NCBI GenBank assembly: GCA_009746045.1
Contig: RPFO01000213.1
Span: 12,696,063-12,760,062, forward strand
From: Mesostigma viride
Taxonomy: Eukaryota; Streptophyta; Mesostigmatophyceae; Mesostigmatales; Mesostigmataceae
Direction of reading: 5' to 3'
Length of the DNA stretch: 64,000 nucleotides
Of the stretch, positions 34,889 to 46,400 are shown in pieces; positions within the stretch are counted from its first letter, which is position 1, and each line of letters opens with the position of its first letter. Made by a program: the position numbers and the translations under genes. The notes beneath the pieces were generated by a model. It did no database searches. It was not told the DNA's origin and was given only the letters and a program-made list of their open reading frames with translations.

Positions 34889-35512
34889 CAAAGGGAGTCA
34901 TGGCAGTCATGACAGCCATGACAGCCAAGACAGCAAGGACAGCCATGAAAGCTGAAAGCCATGACAGCAAGGACAGCCAAGACAGCACAAGGACAGCCGC
35001 AATGGCCATGACAGCCATGACAGCCATGACAGCCATGACAGCCATGACAGCCATGACAGCCATGACAACCATGACAGCCATGACAGCCATGACAGCAAGG
35101 ACAGCAAGGACAGCCATGAAAGCTGACAGCCATGACAGCCATGACAGCCATGACAGCCATGACAGCCATGACAGCCATGAAAGCTGAAAGCCATGACAGC
35201 CATGACAGCCATGACAGCCATGACAGCCATGACAGCCATGACAGCCATGACAGCCATGACAGCCATGACAGCCATGACAGCCATGACAGCCATGACAGCC
35301 ATGACAGCCATGACAGCCATGACAGCCATGACAGCCATGACAGCCATGACAGCCATGACAGCCATGACAGCCATGACAGCCATGACAGCCATGACAGCCA
35401 TGACAGCCATGACAGCCATGACAGCCATGACAGCCATGAAAGCTGAAAGCCATGACAGCAAGGACAGCCAAGACAGCACAAGGACAGCCGCAATGGCCAT
35501 GGCGGCAATGAC
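34889..35512. repeat. 9-bp minisatellite CATGACAGC, inverted relative to the first array
   Basis: About 65 units with higher-order interruptions (AAGCTGAAAGC, AAGGACAGC). Its reverse complement, GCTGTCATG, equals the 31417 array unit GCTGTCGTG except for one CpG-to-CpA change. Confidence 0.96.
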
Positions 35513-35570
35513 TGCCCAGGAGCGAACAGTAACATCATCAACACAAGTATGCAACCATAACCAACACTAA

Positions 35571-36414
35571 CGCGTGCTTGATGGGCTCTCGCTCACCAAC
35601 GCACCATCGGGACCTGACCCAAAGCAAGTCCGGTTTTACGCGCGCTCCTACATTCATCGACCAACGATGGACAACGCGGAAGAGTCAAGACAGCTCGCAG
35701 GAAAGAAAATAACACCAGCAACCCCGCTCGCCAGTTGTATGTTACAACTGTTGCCAGCGACCCCGCTCGCCAGTTGCATCTTACACTTGTTTATGGCGAG
35801 CAGAGTCGCCCGTAAGTCGCCTGGATATCGGTCCGCCTGGCGACATAACAAGGCAATATCAATCTTTTAAGTGAAAATGAATTGGCAGATGCAGCAATGC
35901 GAAGGAACAATCGATAGTAATGGCGTCACTTGATCTACTGCATTGGAACATCCTGCCACGACAAACACGGTAAAGCTCTGGAGAAAATCCACGCTACAAT
36001 GCCTCATTTATTGGATTGCAGGTAACGCTACCTTGTCATACTCTTAGCAACAAGATATGGAAGCGTCAATCTGCGTTTAATAAACATCCTTGCCGCCCCC
36101 GTTAATTTCCGGAATATCCCTCCCGCTATGGCTGCCGGGGGTGCCCGCTGCACTGTAACTTTGTCAGCAGCTGTCTCTGGCATAGGGTTTTAACAGCTTT
36201 TACCTGTACTTACGGCATGGCTACATTACACCTTTTGTAGTACACCTACCGACGTGAGTTGAGGCTGGAGTCTGGTTTACGCTGGTTACACAGACTTCCC
36301 GTCTGGATACGCCGCAAGGGCAGTCCACGGCATTCTTGGAGTAGCTCGCAACCAGGCGCGGCGGCGATCCCCGGTCTGATTCTGGTCCGGGGGTGAGTTT
36401 TTAACTCATGAGTG
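35571..36414 (-). repeat. Right arm of inverted duplication
   Basis: Inverted counterpart of 29706-30355, longer by internal insertions including two copies of CCCCGCTCGCCAGTTG. Confidence 0.9.
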
Positions 36415-37026
36415 AAAAAAATAATCTCCGTGCCAGCAGTAATTGTTGTTGTCCACAATCCTGGCGTCCGTACAAGAGACGCCGTCGGTCTTTGCATGTA
36501 TTGATACAAACTTGGCAAGTTGTTCAAAAGCGCGTTGCATGGTTTCCAGAGACAACCTGGAATAAGGCCAGGTTTCATTCACTGACAAGCGACACGTCAT
36601 GCTGCGCAGCGCAAAGAAACCCTGGCTGAGCTCCGAATAAACTTCTGAACAGAATTCTGTCACTGTTCATATGTATGGTCTTTATGTATGGTCTTTATGT
36701 ATGTATGTATGGTCTTTAATATGTAGGGATAGGGTCATAATTATATAGCCCGCAATACACCCTTGCCACATCCGCAATTTATTATTAGGTACAATCATTA
36801 CCGCGTTAAGTTGCGATCGACGCCTAAAATTCGGCGTCGCAACTTGACGGTAGAAATAGGCTAGCATCCCACTCACGGACTTCTATACGGCATTCGAGAG
36901 CTCTCGTCAAGCCCGATCAACTATAGTCAAAGCCGCCCGAAGTACATTTTTCCTGTTTTTCCATAAGATATCTTCAGTTACGAGGCGGTATAGTCTTCTC
37001 ATCATTATGTATAATTGTGACGGACG
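36415..37026. other. Intergenic, small inverted repeat
   Basis: No gene. A stem-loop (AAGTTGCG...GACGCC / GGCGTCGCAACTT) lies at 36808-36846, and ATGTATGGTCTTT is repeated at 36670-36720. Confidence 0.5.
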
Positions 37027-37425
37027 AGATGAATTAATTAATTAACTAATTAAACTCGTGCCCCCGTTGGGGAGTCACGGAGCACCGAACCGAACGGAAG
37101 TCGGTGCTTCCCTGTGTGTGCACAATAGGAGCCGAAAGGGCAGAGACCCCCTTTCTCCTTCATGCCAAATTAAGCCATGCCACGGCTGCAATCGGACACG
37201 CTAAACGATCCGGCAAGATCTGTATTCTGTGGGTGCATGATAACTGAAGACCCATCAGTGAGCATGTCATAACAAGGAGTGTGGGCATTTCAAGAGCATT
37301 ACTACTCCAGACAGGTCTGGGCGAGTGAGTCGCGCCACTTGCCTTTGCGGGTGCAGTATCCGCGTAGAAAAGTACCAGCTCATCGGGTACTCCGTCATGG
37401 CCGCATGACGCAAGTGCAATTAATT
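37027..37425 (-). mobile_element. Family-2 element 3' region without palindrome
   Basis: TAATT tail, 3' block with CCCCCGTTGGGGAGTCACGG, and the 3' UTR homologous to 12180-12430. Here AGAGACCCCCTTTCTCCTTC runs directly into the sequence that is the right half of the 12261 palindrome. Confidence 0.6.
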
Positions 37426-37427
37426 AA

Positions 37428-38840
37428 TTAGGAACATAACTCCGTTGGGAGTATATATTCTGATTTGGCACGCCGCAAAGCTGAAAACCAGTTGCGTTCA
37501 GTGCCGGTCCGCGGAAAACGCGATCTGCAAATGAATCCAGGCCGGAATCGAACTGGGGACCTCTCGCACCAATCATTTTTGCTGACTATAGGACGGACGT
37601 CTCCGGATCCTAAGGCATCGCCAACTGACACCTACAGTCATCCGCAAAAGTTCTCCTTTCCGGGGAGTGATGCAAGCCTGTCGGATTTGGTACTAGATAA
37701 ATCATTCGAGATCTGTGTGTGTAGGAGTACTAAGTATATATAGCACATAGCCTAGAGAAGGGGCATATGACCTATACTACATTCTAAGCTACTTCCTGCA
37801 AGGGTGGGAATGTAAACGACCCGTGCTCTACGTGCACCTGGGGCACCTGCACCCCCCACAGTCTCGGGCAACACCCAGCTAAGGGATCGAGCCCGTCATA
37901 GGGGGGGAAGATCAGCTGCATGGCTATACCGATTTCTGGCCTGCGCTGGTTGTCATGATACAAAAGCTAGGGCATGGCGGCTCAGCAGAGAGTTACTCCC
38001 TGCATGGGCACTGCATAATTAAATAAAGCTAGGCATCATTTGGAGTGTGGCATGTGCATCATAAGCACACATGTACATGACTAAAGAATGCTAGGCATCA
38101 GCTGGTATAGTGCCTCTAGGAGGCAGGCATGTACAAGGCCACGGTCTAACTATTCTACACTACTACTGCGCCTGCTATATTCCCCTAAGCTGGGGCGGCT
38201 GGAGGCGCTGGGGCCGCGGTGGTCGCGGGGGTCGCGTGCCAGGGCCTGTGGCCGACGTAGATGGCCGCCCCCTTTCAGTACACCGGCTGGCCAGCCCGCC
38301 TTGGTCTGCCGGAGCTGGAGGTAGGTCGGCCATATAGCTCCCGTCGCCGTTGTTGCTGCGCCAGGGTCAAGTCGTCGTCCACGGTGAAGGGAGTGTTCTC
38401 GAGCCGCTTGCGGCGTCTGTGAAACGAAATCTTGTCCGATGGGCTCTTAAAGATGAGAAGAAGTGGAGGCGCCCCTGCCTTACCCCGCGCGCGGGGAAGG
38501 CGGTGGGCGGTCAGCTTAATCTCACCAAGAAGGCCCATGCGTGCACGGATTTTGCTCTCAAACGCACGTGCAAGCTTCTCGGAATTATTCTCACCTTCCT
38601 CCATGTCGAAGTTCTTGACAATGGCCTTGATTGAGGCTGCGCTTGGCGAGCTCGGCCTCCTCGCGAAGGTCAAGTGTCTGCCGCTGGAGCTAGCTGGGCT
38701 GCGACGGCGGACTCAGGTGGTGGAGGTGGTGTGCTGCTTAAGCATGTCCGCCCAGGTCGTGATGGGAGGAGCATCGCCGGCCAGGCCAGCAGGGCCGGGC
38801 TGGCTTGGCGGCAATGTCCTTCACCGCCTGGCCGTATCAT
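37428..38840 (-). mobile_element. ORF1-only LINE-derived element, copy E2
   Basis: TAATT tail, hairpin, 3' UTR and the C-terminal half of ORF1 (KFDMEEGENNSEKLARAFES and PPLLLIFKSPSDKISF type sequence), 5'-truncated at about 38835. A SINE (37457-37732) is inserted next to the 3' hairpin. Confidence 0.7.
37457..37732 (-). mobile_element. tRNA-related SINE, copy c, with target-site duplication
   Basis: Same family as 13010 and 33070. It is flanked by AGTATAT at 37450-37456 and 37733-37739, which in uninterrupted copies occurs once (GGGAGTATATGTAGC), so the insertion site is exact. Confidence 0.8.
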
Positions 38841-39377
38841 ATATTTTCAAATACTAGAGAGAAGGGGACATGCAGCCCCAAAATTTCAGGTCATTCTGAC
38901 AACCACAGCTGAAGTTATTAACGTTCATAGACCTGTTGTCACCAGTGACAAAGCTAAGGGAGGTTTTAGCCAGTATTTAACCACACTAACACCCCTTTGT
39001 ACATCTAAGCCACGTGAAAACTGGCCAAACCACATGCTACCATCCTCTGCACATACCTCCTATGTTCAAGGTTTGACGACATTCTGACAAGAAATGCCCA
39101 AAGTTACAACCATTCCAAGACGGCCACCCATGTAGACGCTACAAGGAAATTAGAGTAACCATTCAGCCACGTACACTAGCACCTCCTTCTTCACAATCAA
39201 AGACATCTGCAAACTGACCAAAGCACACATAATAAACTCTTGCACGCTGAGGGCATCGCATGCTCAATGTGGGGGGTCATTGTGACTTGAAATATAAACT
39301 ACTCAAGTTGATGGGTTTCCTATATGACGACCTGACAAGGCGCTAATAAGGACCACTCAGTAAGTTAGTAACCGGGC
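38841..39377. other. Spacer between two head-to-head ORF1-only copies
   Basis: Unique-looking, 45% GC, no gene seen. Confidence 0.4.
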
Positions 39378-40860
39378 CATAAGGCCACTTCATATGCCAT
39401 CCAACGCTTCGCCCTCTGCTCCCTTGTCGGACGCTCCGAATCCGAGATCTGGGCTTCCCAACCGCCCCCCCCCACCTTCCCCACCGAAGCCACCATCCGC
39501 ACCCTCCTCAAGGAAGCTTTTGAGCAGCACGTGACCCCTCTTGCCGCAGATGTGGCGGCAACTGGCGGCACGCTGGCTGCTGAGCTTCCCACCATCCCCA
39601 CCGCCACCGCCACCCTCCTCGCCTCCACCCCCCCCCCCCTCCGCCTCCACCGACTCCATCACCGCCCAGCTCCGCGACATCGACCAGCGCCTCAAGGATA
39701 ATGCAATCGCTATCGAGGTCTTGCAGAACACAGCGCAGGCCTCACCGCCCAGGCAGTGAAGGACATTGCCGCCAAGCCAGCCCCGGCTGGCCTGGCCGGC
39801 GATGCTCCTCCCATGCATCACGACCTGGGCGGACATGCTTAAGCAACATACCACCTCCACCACCTCCGCCGTCGCAGCCCAGCTCCAGCGGCAGACGCTT
39901 GACCTCCGCGAGGAGGCCGAGCTCGCCAAGCGCAGCCTCAACGCCATACTCAAGTTCTAACTTCGACATGGAAGAAGGTGAGAATTCCGAGAAGCTTGCA
40001 CGTGCGTTTGAGAGCAAAATCCTTGCACGCATGGGCCTTCTTGGTGAGATCAAGCTGACCGCCCACCGCCTCCCCTGCGCGCGGGGTAAGGCAGGGGCGC
40101 CTCCGCTTCTTCTCATCTTTGTTTGATAGCCCAGCGGACAAGATTTCGTTTCTCAGACGCCGCACGCGGCTCGAGAATACTCCCTTCACCGTGGACGACG
40201 ACTTGACCCTGGCACAGCAACAACGGCGACGGGAGCTATGGCCGACCTACCTCCAGCTCCGGCAGACCAAGGCGGGCCAGCCGGTGTCCTGGAAGGGGGC
40301 GGCCATCGATCTACGTCGGCCACAAGCCCTGGCAAGCGACCCCCTCGACCACCGCGGCCCCAGCAACTCCAGCCCCAGCCTAGGGGAATACAGCAGTAGT
40401 GTAAAATAGTTAGACAGTGGCCTTGTACATGCCCGCCTACTACAGGCACTATACCAGCTTAGGCCTAGCCTTTTTAGTCATGTACATGTGTGCCTATGAT
40501 GAGCCACCCTCCAGATGATGCCTAGCTTTATTTAATTATGCAGTGCCCATGCAGGGAGTAACTCTCCAGATGCTGAGACGCCATGCCCTAGCTTTTGTAT
40601 AGCTATGCTGATCTTCCCCCCCATGACAGGCTCCCCCTTCGCTGGGCATAGCTTGAAGATCATGGGGATGCAAGTGCCCTGGTGCACCTAGCTCTTTACA
40701 TCCCCACCCTTGCAGGAAGTAGCTTAAGTACAGTAGGATGTATGATAGGCGCCATATGCCCCCCTCTCAGCCCTGGGCTATGTGCTACATATACTCCCAA
40801 CGGAGTTATGTTACAATTCAATTCAATTTGACAATTCAATTCAATATGCCATCCAACATG
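39378..40860 (+). mobile_element. ORF1-only LINE-derived element, copy E3
   Basis: Starts inside ORF1 (QRFALCSLVGRSES-like), continues through the Pro-rich linker, the coiled coil (ITAQLRDIDQRLKDNAIAIE) and the RNA-binding part (FTVDDDLTLAQQQRRREL), with a stop near 40407. The 3' UTR, hairpin ACTCC-CAAC-GGAGT and an AATTC-type tail end it at ~40845. Several frameshifts. Confidence 0.72.
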
Positions 40861-41728
40861 CACCAAAACCATGCTGAGTATGTTTACAAAGTACAAAGAG
40901 GTGGCCACGCACCTCATACGTCTTTACCGTCCCTCGAGCATGGCCAGCCTGTATTCATGTGCATAGCAAGGTTGACGATGGTTACTAGCCCTAACATGCC
41001 TAATTAAGCAGCATTACCTATGTTTCTCCCAGGTTAATTAGAGTGTAATAAGGTTGATGCCAACGTACCAAGCTAATCAACACAACAACACCTCCTAAAC
41101 TGCCCTACCCGCCATGGATGACAAACTGGAACTATGGAGGGCAAGGAACCAAGTATGGACATGGTAGATATAGCTTGAATGCATGCAGTCATGCATGTCA
41201 ACCATGGTTGGCTCAGCACATTTAGTCTTGTCACATCATCATAACAAAGGAAAGCTCAAACAACCAATGGTGGCAGCTATCTACATGCAGTCACACAAAT
41301 GCAATATCTCCAACATCATCATCACTATAACACTTCCATCCCTGCACAATAAAATGCGAAGAAACCATTGGCGGCCCTTCAGCGCATGAGCGCTGTGATG
41401 CCGCTGCGAAGAGAGGGTGCGTCACTCTCACACAACAAGAAGCGTCCATACGCACAACATCCTTGCCGGAACACGTTTTAGGAAATGCCTTATACCTCCC
41501 CGAAAAGCTATATAGGCTGCGACTGAAGCGGCCCTGATGATTACGACAGCAACGAAAACAATCTAAAGCTGCCGGCCAGGTATTCGACAACACACGTTAC
41601 GGCAAGCAACGGCGAGCTACCTAGCTGGCGGAAACTGCCCAAAAAGAACCCAAAAAACTTTAAACGATGAGCTCCTACTAGCTAGAAGAAAGCACTGATA
41701 GCATATAACATTCGCGACAAATCTGTAC
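40861..41728. other. Intergenic, no gene recognised
   Basis: About 870 bp of unique-looking sequence without arrays. Any exon downstream of the orphan exon at 41729-41800 would fall here but none is convincing. Confidence 0.35.
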
Positions 41729-41800
41729 CTTGACCTCGTACTGATCCCTCACCCAGGCGCGCAACAACAGCCGTTCTTCCATGGACAGGTCAGACACGCA
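41729..41800 (-). CDS. Possible orphan internal exon
   Basis: 72 nt bounded by a good acceptor (CCTGCGCAG) and donor (GTACAG). It encodes 24 residues containing DLSMEERLLLRAWVRDQYEV, amphipathic and protein-like. No partner exons were identified, so this is a weak call. The gene family is not recognised. Confidence 0.25.
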
Positions 41801-42914
41801 CTGCGCAGGTCTGAACAATTACTTACCGATAATGGCCGAAAATCTGGCGAATTAAACACCCGCTGGGATTAGAATTCGATGCAACCGATATTAAAATGCC
41901 TGCTTCACGGTCAGAACAACCCCAAAAACCGCGATTTTACTGCCGCTATCATGAATTCTATTTCATTCCGCGCGACCAAAAAATTCAGATTGCCCCCCAT
42001 GCCGATGGCATAAAAAAACAACAGCGATATTGTAAACAAGCTTATTTCTGCCACAAACTAACATCATAAACTCATCGCCTTTTAGATTCGAGTAAAAATT
42101 TTGCATTTCGCTTGCCCTATTGTGGTAGTTTCGCCTGAACGCAGTCGCCATATGGCCACTTCTGCAAGGGGTGCGCGCACCGTGCATGTGAAATTTGTGT
42201 GGTTCGGTACCGGCGCGATTTTTTTGGCGCCAAAATATTCGGGCATGTCCTGTCCCCTTAACTGACTTACATTACTATGCATCCATGGAGGAGTGAGTCA
42301 GCAAACAGGCAGTGCTATAGGCGAGACACATAGCTAGGCTGGCAGATGCCTGTTGGCTACTGGTTAGGCTATAGGCATTGCACATGGTATGGCTAGGAGT
42401 GTCCAGGTTGCATCACCCAAACATTCAGGGGTGCATGACTACATTATCAAGGAGACAACCAGCGCAGGCCAGAAATCGGGAGGATCCGGATCTAGTCCGT
42501 GGGGGGCTTCCACAGCTGGTTGTAGACTATCAGGTCCCTGCCCCTCCCGAACACCTTGGGCTTCCTGGTGTCTTGCTTGTGGCCCAGCCAGACTGTATTA
42601 AAAACCCATGAATGATTGCTTGTGGCGCAAGCATGAATTAGTTAACTAGTTGAACTAGTAATTAATTAAATTATGTACGTAACTGCGTCACGTGCCTAGC
42701 TAGCCTGAAGCAGTTGTACATAATACCCACAGGAGGAGGTCTCGCATTCACAACCACGGGCTACCCACTCGTGAACGTTCTCATATATGGCAGTCTGCAC
42801 ATGAACTTCAGCCTGCCGTCATGTGAGATACCTGCACATTGTCGTTCTGCATGCCCGAGTAGTGTCTGCTGCAGTCATGGTGACAATATGTGGAAATATG
42901 CAAGCCTCACTCAG
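41801..42914. other. Intergenic with a family-2 ORF1 fragment
   Basis: 42440-42600 contains GAGACAACCAGCGCAGGCCA followed by a fragment related to 12644-12730 (TAGACTATCAGGTCCCTGCC, ACCTTGGGCTTC). No gene otherwise. Confidence 0.4.
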
Positions 42915-43196
42915 CGTCATGTGACATTGTGTGACATCGTATCACATGTTGTGATATCATGTGACATTGTATCACATGCTGTGATATCATGTGGCATCGT
43001 ATCACGTGTTGTGAAATCATGTGACATCGTATCACATGTGATATCATGTGACATCGTATCACATGTTGTGATATCATGTGACATGATGAATCATGTGACA
43101 TCAGGTGACATCATGTGACATCATGTGACATCATGTGACATCAAGTGACATCATGTGACATCATGTGACATCATGTGACATCATGTAACATCATCC
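42915..43196. repeat. Near-palindromic 28-30 bp repeats then 10-bp TCATGTGACA repeats
   Basis: Five units of about GTGACATCGTATCACATGTT with GTGATATCAT, whose halves are partly self-complementary, followed by about eleven TCATGTGACA units. The array lies 220 bp beyond the stop codon of the SCD2-like gene. Confidence 0.9.
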
Positions 43197-43414
43197 AGCC
43201 ATCCCGTCGGACACGCCGGACTCTCTCATGGCAGAATGCACCAGACTGGCATGATGTAGTAGCATTATACTCCGTTCACTGCCCCCATGCATAGCACGCA
43301 AGTACTTAATTACTTACCAGACTGGTACCCGGCAATCCTCGCCATCCATGCCCCAAACCATACTATGCCCATGCATGCCCCCAAAATGCTACTACCTGCA
43401 TCCACACCCCAGCA

Positions 43415-46400
43415 TCAAGCCGGGGAATTGGCCCCAGAGCTGGACAGCAGACCCCGCAGCGACAGGTGAACCTTTGGCGGCACCGCCCTGGGTTCGTCGC
43501 CCGACCGGTTGCCACTTGGCGAGGGCGAGGACTTCTCCTCGGACAGCGACGACAGCTGCGAGACCAGGGAGAGCTTCCTCTCCATTGCACCAGCTGGCAC
43601 GGCGCCACAGCCAACCTGAGGACGGGCCGGATGGGTAGCACCCGAGGCGGCCAGTGGCTGGCCCTCGACCTGCATGGCTGATGAACACGACGTGGCGTGA
43701 TGACGTGTCGCTTGTTCCTGATGTGCTGTCGCTGCCTTGGGCTTTGGGTCCCCTGGCTTCCTTGATGTCGCCACCTCAGCAACGTTCGACGATGACGATG
43801 ACGATGATGACGGCAGCGATGAGATGGTCTTGGGGCCAGTGCCCGCTCGCGTGTCCTCCCCACGGCATGCGATATCCCTGTCCCTGGCTGCGGGCGCCTC
43901 CCTGCAATTCTGCCGCTCACCCGCATGTGGGGGCACGGCGCCACCGCCACCATTAGACACCGCCGCGTCCCGCGGGGGGGGCCCCATTATACGGTCAGTG
44001 GTGCCACTCGGTACCGTGGGCTCCAGGTACGAGCTTGCCACAGGCTCTCGGCTGACATTATGGGAGGGAAGGGTTCCCGCACTTCTCCTGCTATTTGCGC
44101 CACAGAGGTTACTGCTATTTGAGCCAGAGGGGTTACTGCTATTTGAGCCAAGAAGGCTCCCTGCCCCCTTCGTGTCATAGGCCGCGAGGTTAGGTGCCCC
44201 TTCGAAAGGGGTTGTCGACCCTTGGAAAGGGCTCGGTGCCGCCGCTAGAAACAGTGCCGCCATGTCGTGCCGCTCGCGCCGCCACAACTGGCCCTCGATG
44301 CCCAGCTGCCGCAGCTCGGCGACTCCTCGGGCCGCGTCCACAAAGTCTCGCGCATCCGGCAGGCACAAGGGTGTGAGCGACGAGGAGACGGCGGAGGGGG
44401 GCAGGCTGGGGGCGGAGGAGGATGGGTGGGAGGTCATCGCTGGCAGCTTGGCGGGCGCTACTGCTGGCCGCAGTGACAGGGACTGGAGGCGGTCGATCCA
44501 GAGACGGAGACGGTCTTCGGCGATGTCCGGCTGGCAAGGGGGCAGATTGGGTTGGGAAAGGGGAGGATGTTGGATACAGGATGATGATGCAGGATGGTTG
44601 TTTGGTGATTCAGGATAATGAGGGCGATTGTTTCGTCATCCGGAATTGTTATGACATTGTTTAGAAGCCCAGGACTGTTCTGAGGATTGCTTAGTAATCC
44701 AGGGTGAGAAAATGGTTGGGAGATCCAAAGAGTGGCACCATCCTTGATATATCAGTTCTAGCCACAGGTCGATAGAGGAACCTTGATAGTAGCCACAGGT
44801 TGATAGAGGAACCTTGATAGTAGCCACAGGTTGATAGAGGAACCTTGATAGTAGCCACAGGTTAATAGAGGAACCTTGATAGTAGCCACAGGTCGATAGA
44901 GGCACCTTGATAGTAGCCACAGGTCGATAGAGGAACCTTGATAGTAGCCACACGTTGATAGAGGAACCTTGATAGTAGCCACAGGTTGATAGAGGAACCT
45001 TGATAGTAGCCACAGGTTAATAGAGGAACCTTGATAGTAGCCACAGGTCGATAGAGGCACCTTGATAGTAACCACACGTTGATAGAGGAACCTTGATAGT
45101 AGCCACAGGTTGATAGAGGAACCTTGATAGTAGCCACAGGTTAATAGAGGAACCTTGATAGTAGCCACAGGTTGATAGAGGCACCTTGATAGTAGCCACA
45201 GGTTAATAGAGGAACCTTGATAGTAGCCACAGGTTGATAGAGGCACCTTGATAGTAGCCACAGGTTAATAGAGGAACCTTGATAGTAGCCACAGGTTGAG
45301 ACTTGAATGGGCAGGGGCACAGCCATATCAGGCCAGGAGTAAGTGTCAGGGCCGAAGCTTGCACACGCTCCCATTATACATATGGCAGGCCAGAAGCTTG
45401 CACACGCTCCCATTATACATATGGCAGGCCAGAAGTTTGCACACGCTCCCATTATACATATGGCAGGCCAGAAGCCTGCACACGCCCCCATTTTCTCCCA
45501 TATACAAACATTGTCTCACCTATACCCAAGTACCCACACGTCATTGCGTTTACTCACAGATCCACATGCTGGCGTGGTGATTCGCAAACACCTGCCACAT
45601 ACCGTACGCACTGACTAGGACGGAACAAAAGCATTGTTACTCGTTGACAGCAGAGATATCCTCACCGACACTACGCTCTATCACGACTGGCATTCCTTGA
45701 CATACTTGTGAGCGTGTGGTACGTCTCCCTCGGCCCACGACCTCCCCATTTCCCACACGGCACGTGCCTCCTCCGCCACAGTAGCGTATGAGCTGTACTT
45801 AGTGAAACAAATACTAGAATGTAGTGAAACAAATACTAGAATGTAGTGAAACAAATACTAGAATGTAGTGAAACAAATACTAGAATGTAGTGAAACAAAA
45901 ACTAGAATGTAGTGAAACAAATACTAGAATGTAGTGAAACAAATACTAGAATGTAGTGAAACAAATACTAGAATGTAGTGAAACAAATACTAGAATGTAG
46001 TGAAACAAATACTAGAATGCAGTGAAACAAATACTAGAATGAAGAAGGTGGAACATCAGGACAAACCCGATTCTTTTGTTAACCTGTTTTCGGTTCAACT
46101 CCGCAAACGAATCACTCAGTTACTACATACATCAACTTCTATGCCAACCCCGATTCCCCAAGCCTTGTCTTGTTCATGTACTAGTACTATTCTCGAAACA
46201 TGTATAACTATTACTAACACTATATGTATGCTACTGATCGAAACATGTATAACTATTACTAACACTATACTACTATGTATGTTACTGATCGAAACATGTA
46301 TAACTATTACTAACACTACTTGTATGTTACTGAGTTAGTGCCCTCGCGCCTACCTCGATCCCCAGCTCCACCGCACGCCGCCAGTGGCACACGAGCCACG

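Larger units (their letters stand above)
29706..36414. mobile_element. 6.7-kb structure with long inverted ends
   Basis: The left arm (29706-~30355) and right arm (~35571-36414) are diverged inverted copies. Both outer ends read CACTCATGAGTT going inward, and similarity stops abruptly there. The right arm has an extra ~100 bp with a repeated CCCCGCTCGCCAGTTG. Between the arms lie two 9-bp minisatellites in opposite orientation and a nest of SINE and other repeats. No transposase gene and no clear target-site duplication were found. It could be a non-autonomous DNA transposon or an old inverted duplication. Confidence 0.5.

Noticed and set aside
34656-35570. Several 200-270 codon open frames
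   Set aside because: Same reason: 9-bp repeat, repetitive translation in all frames.
44758-45298. 31-bp direct repeats considered as a CRISPR array
   Set aside because: Units are contiguous with no unique spacers, and the region is an intron of a eukaryotic gene.
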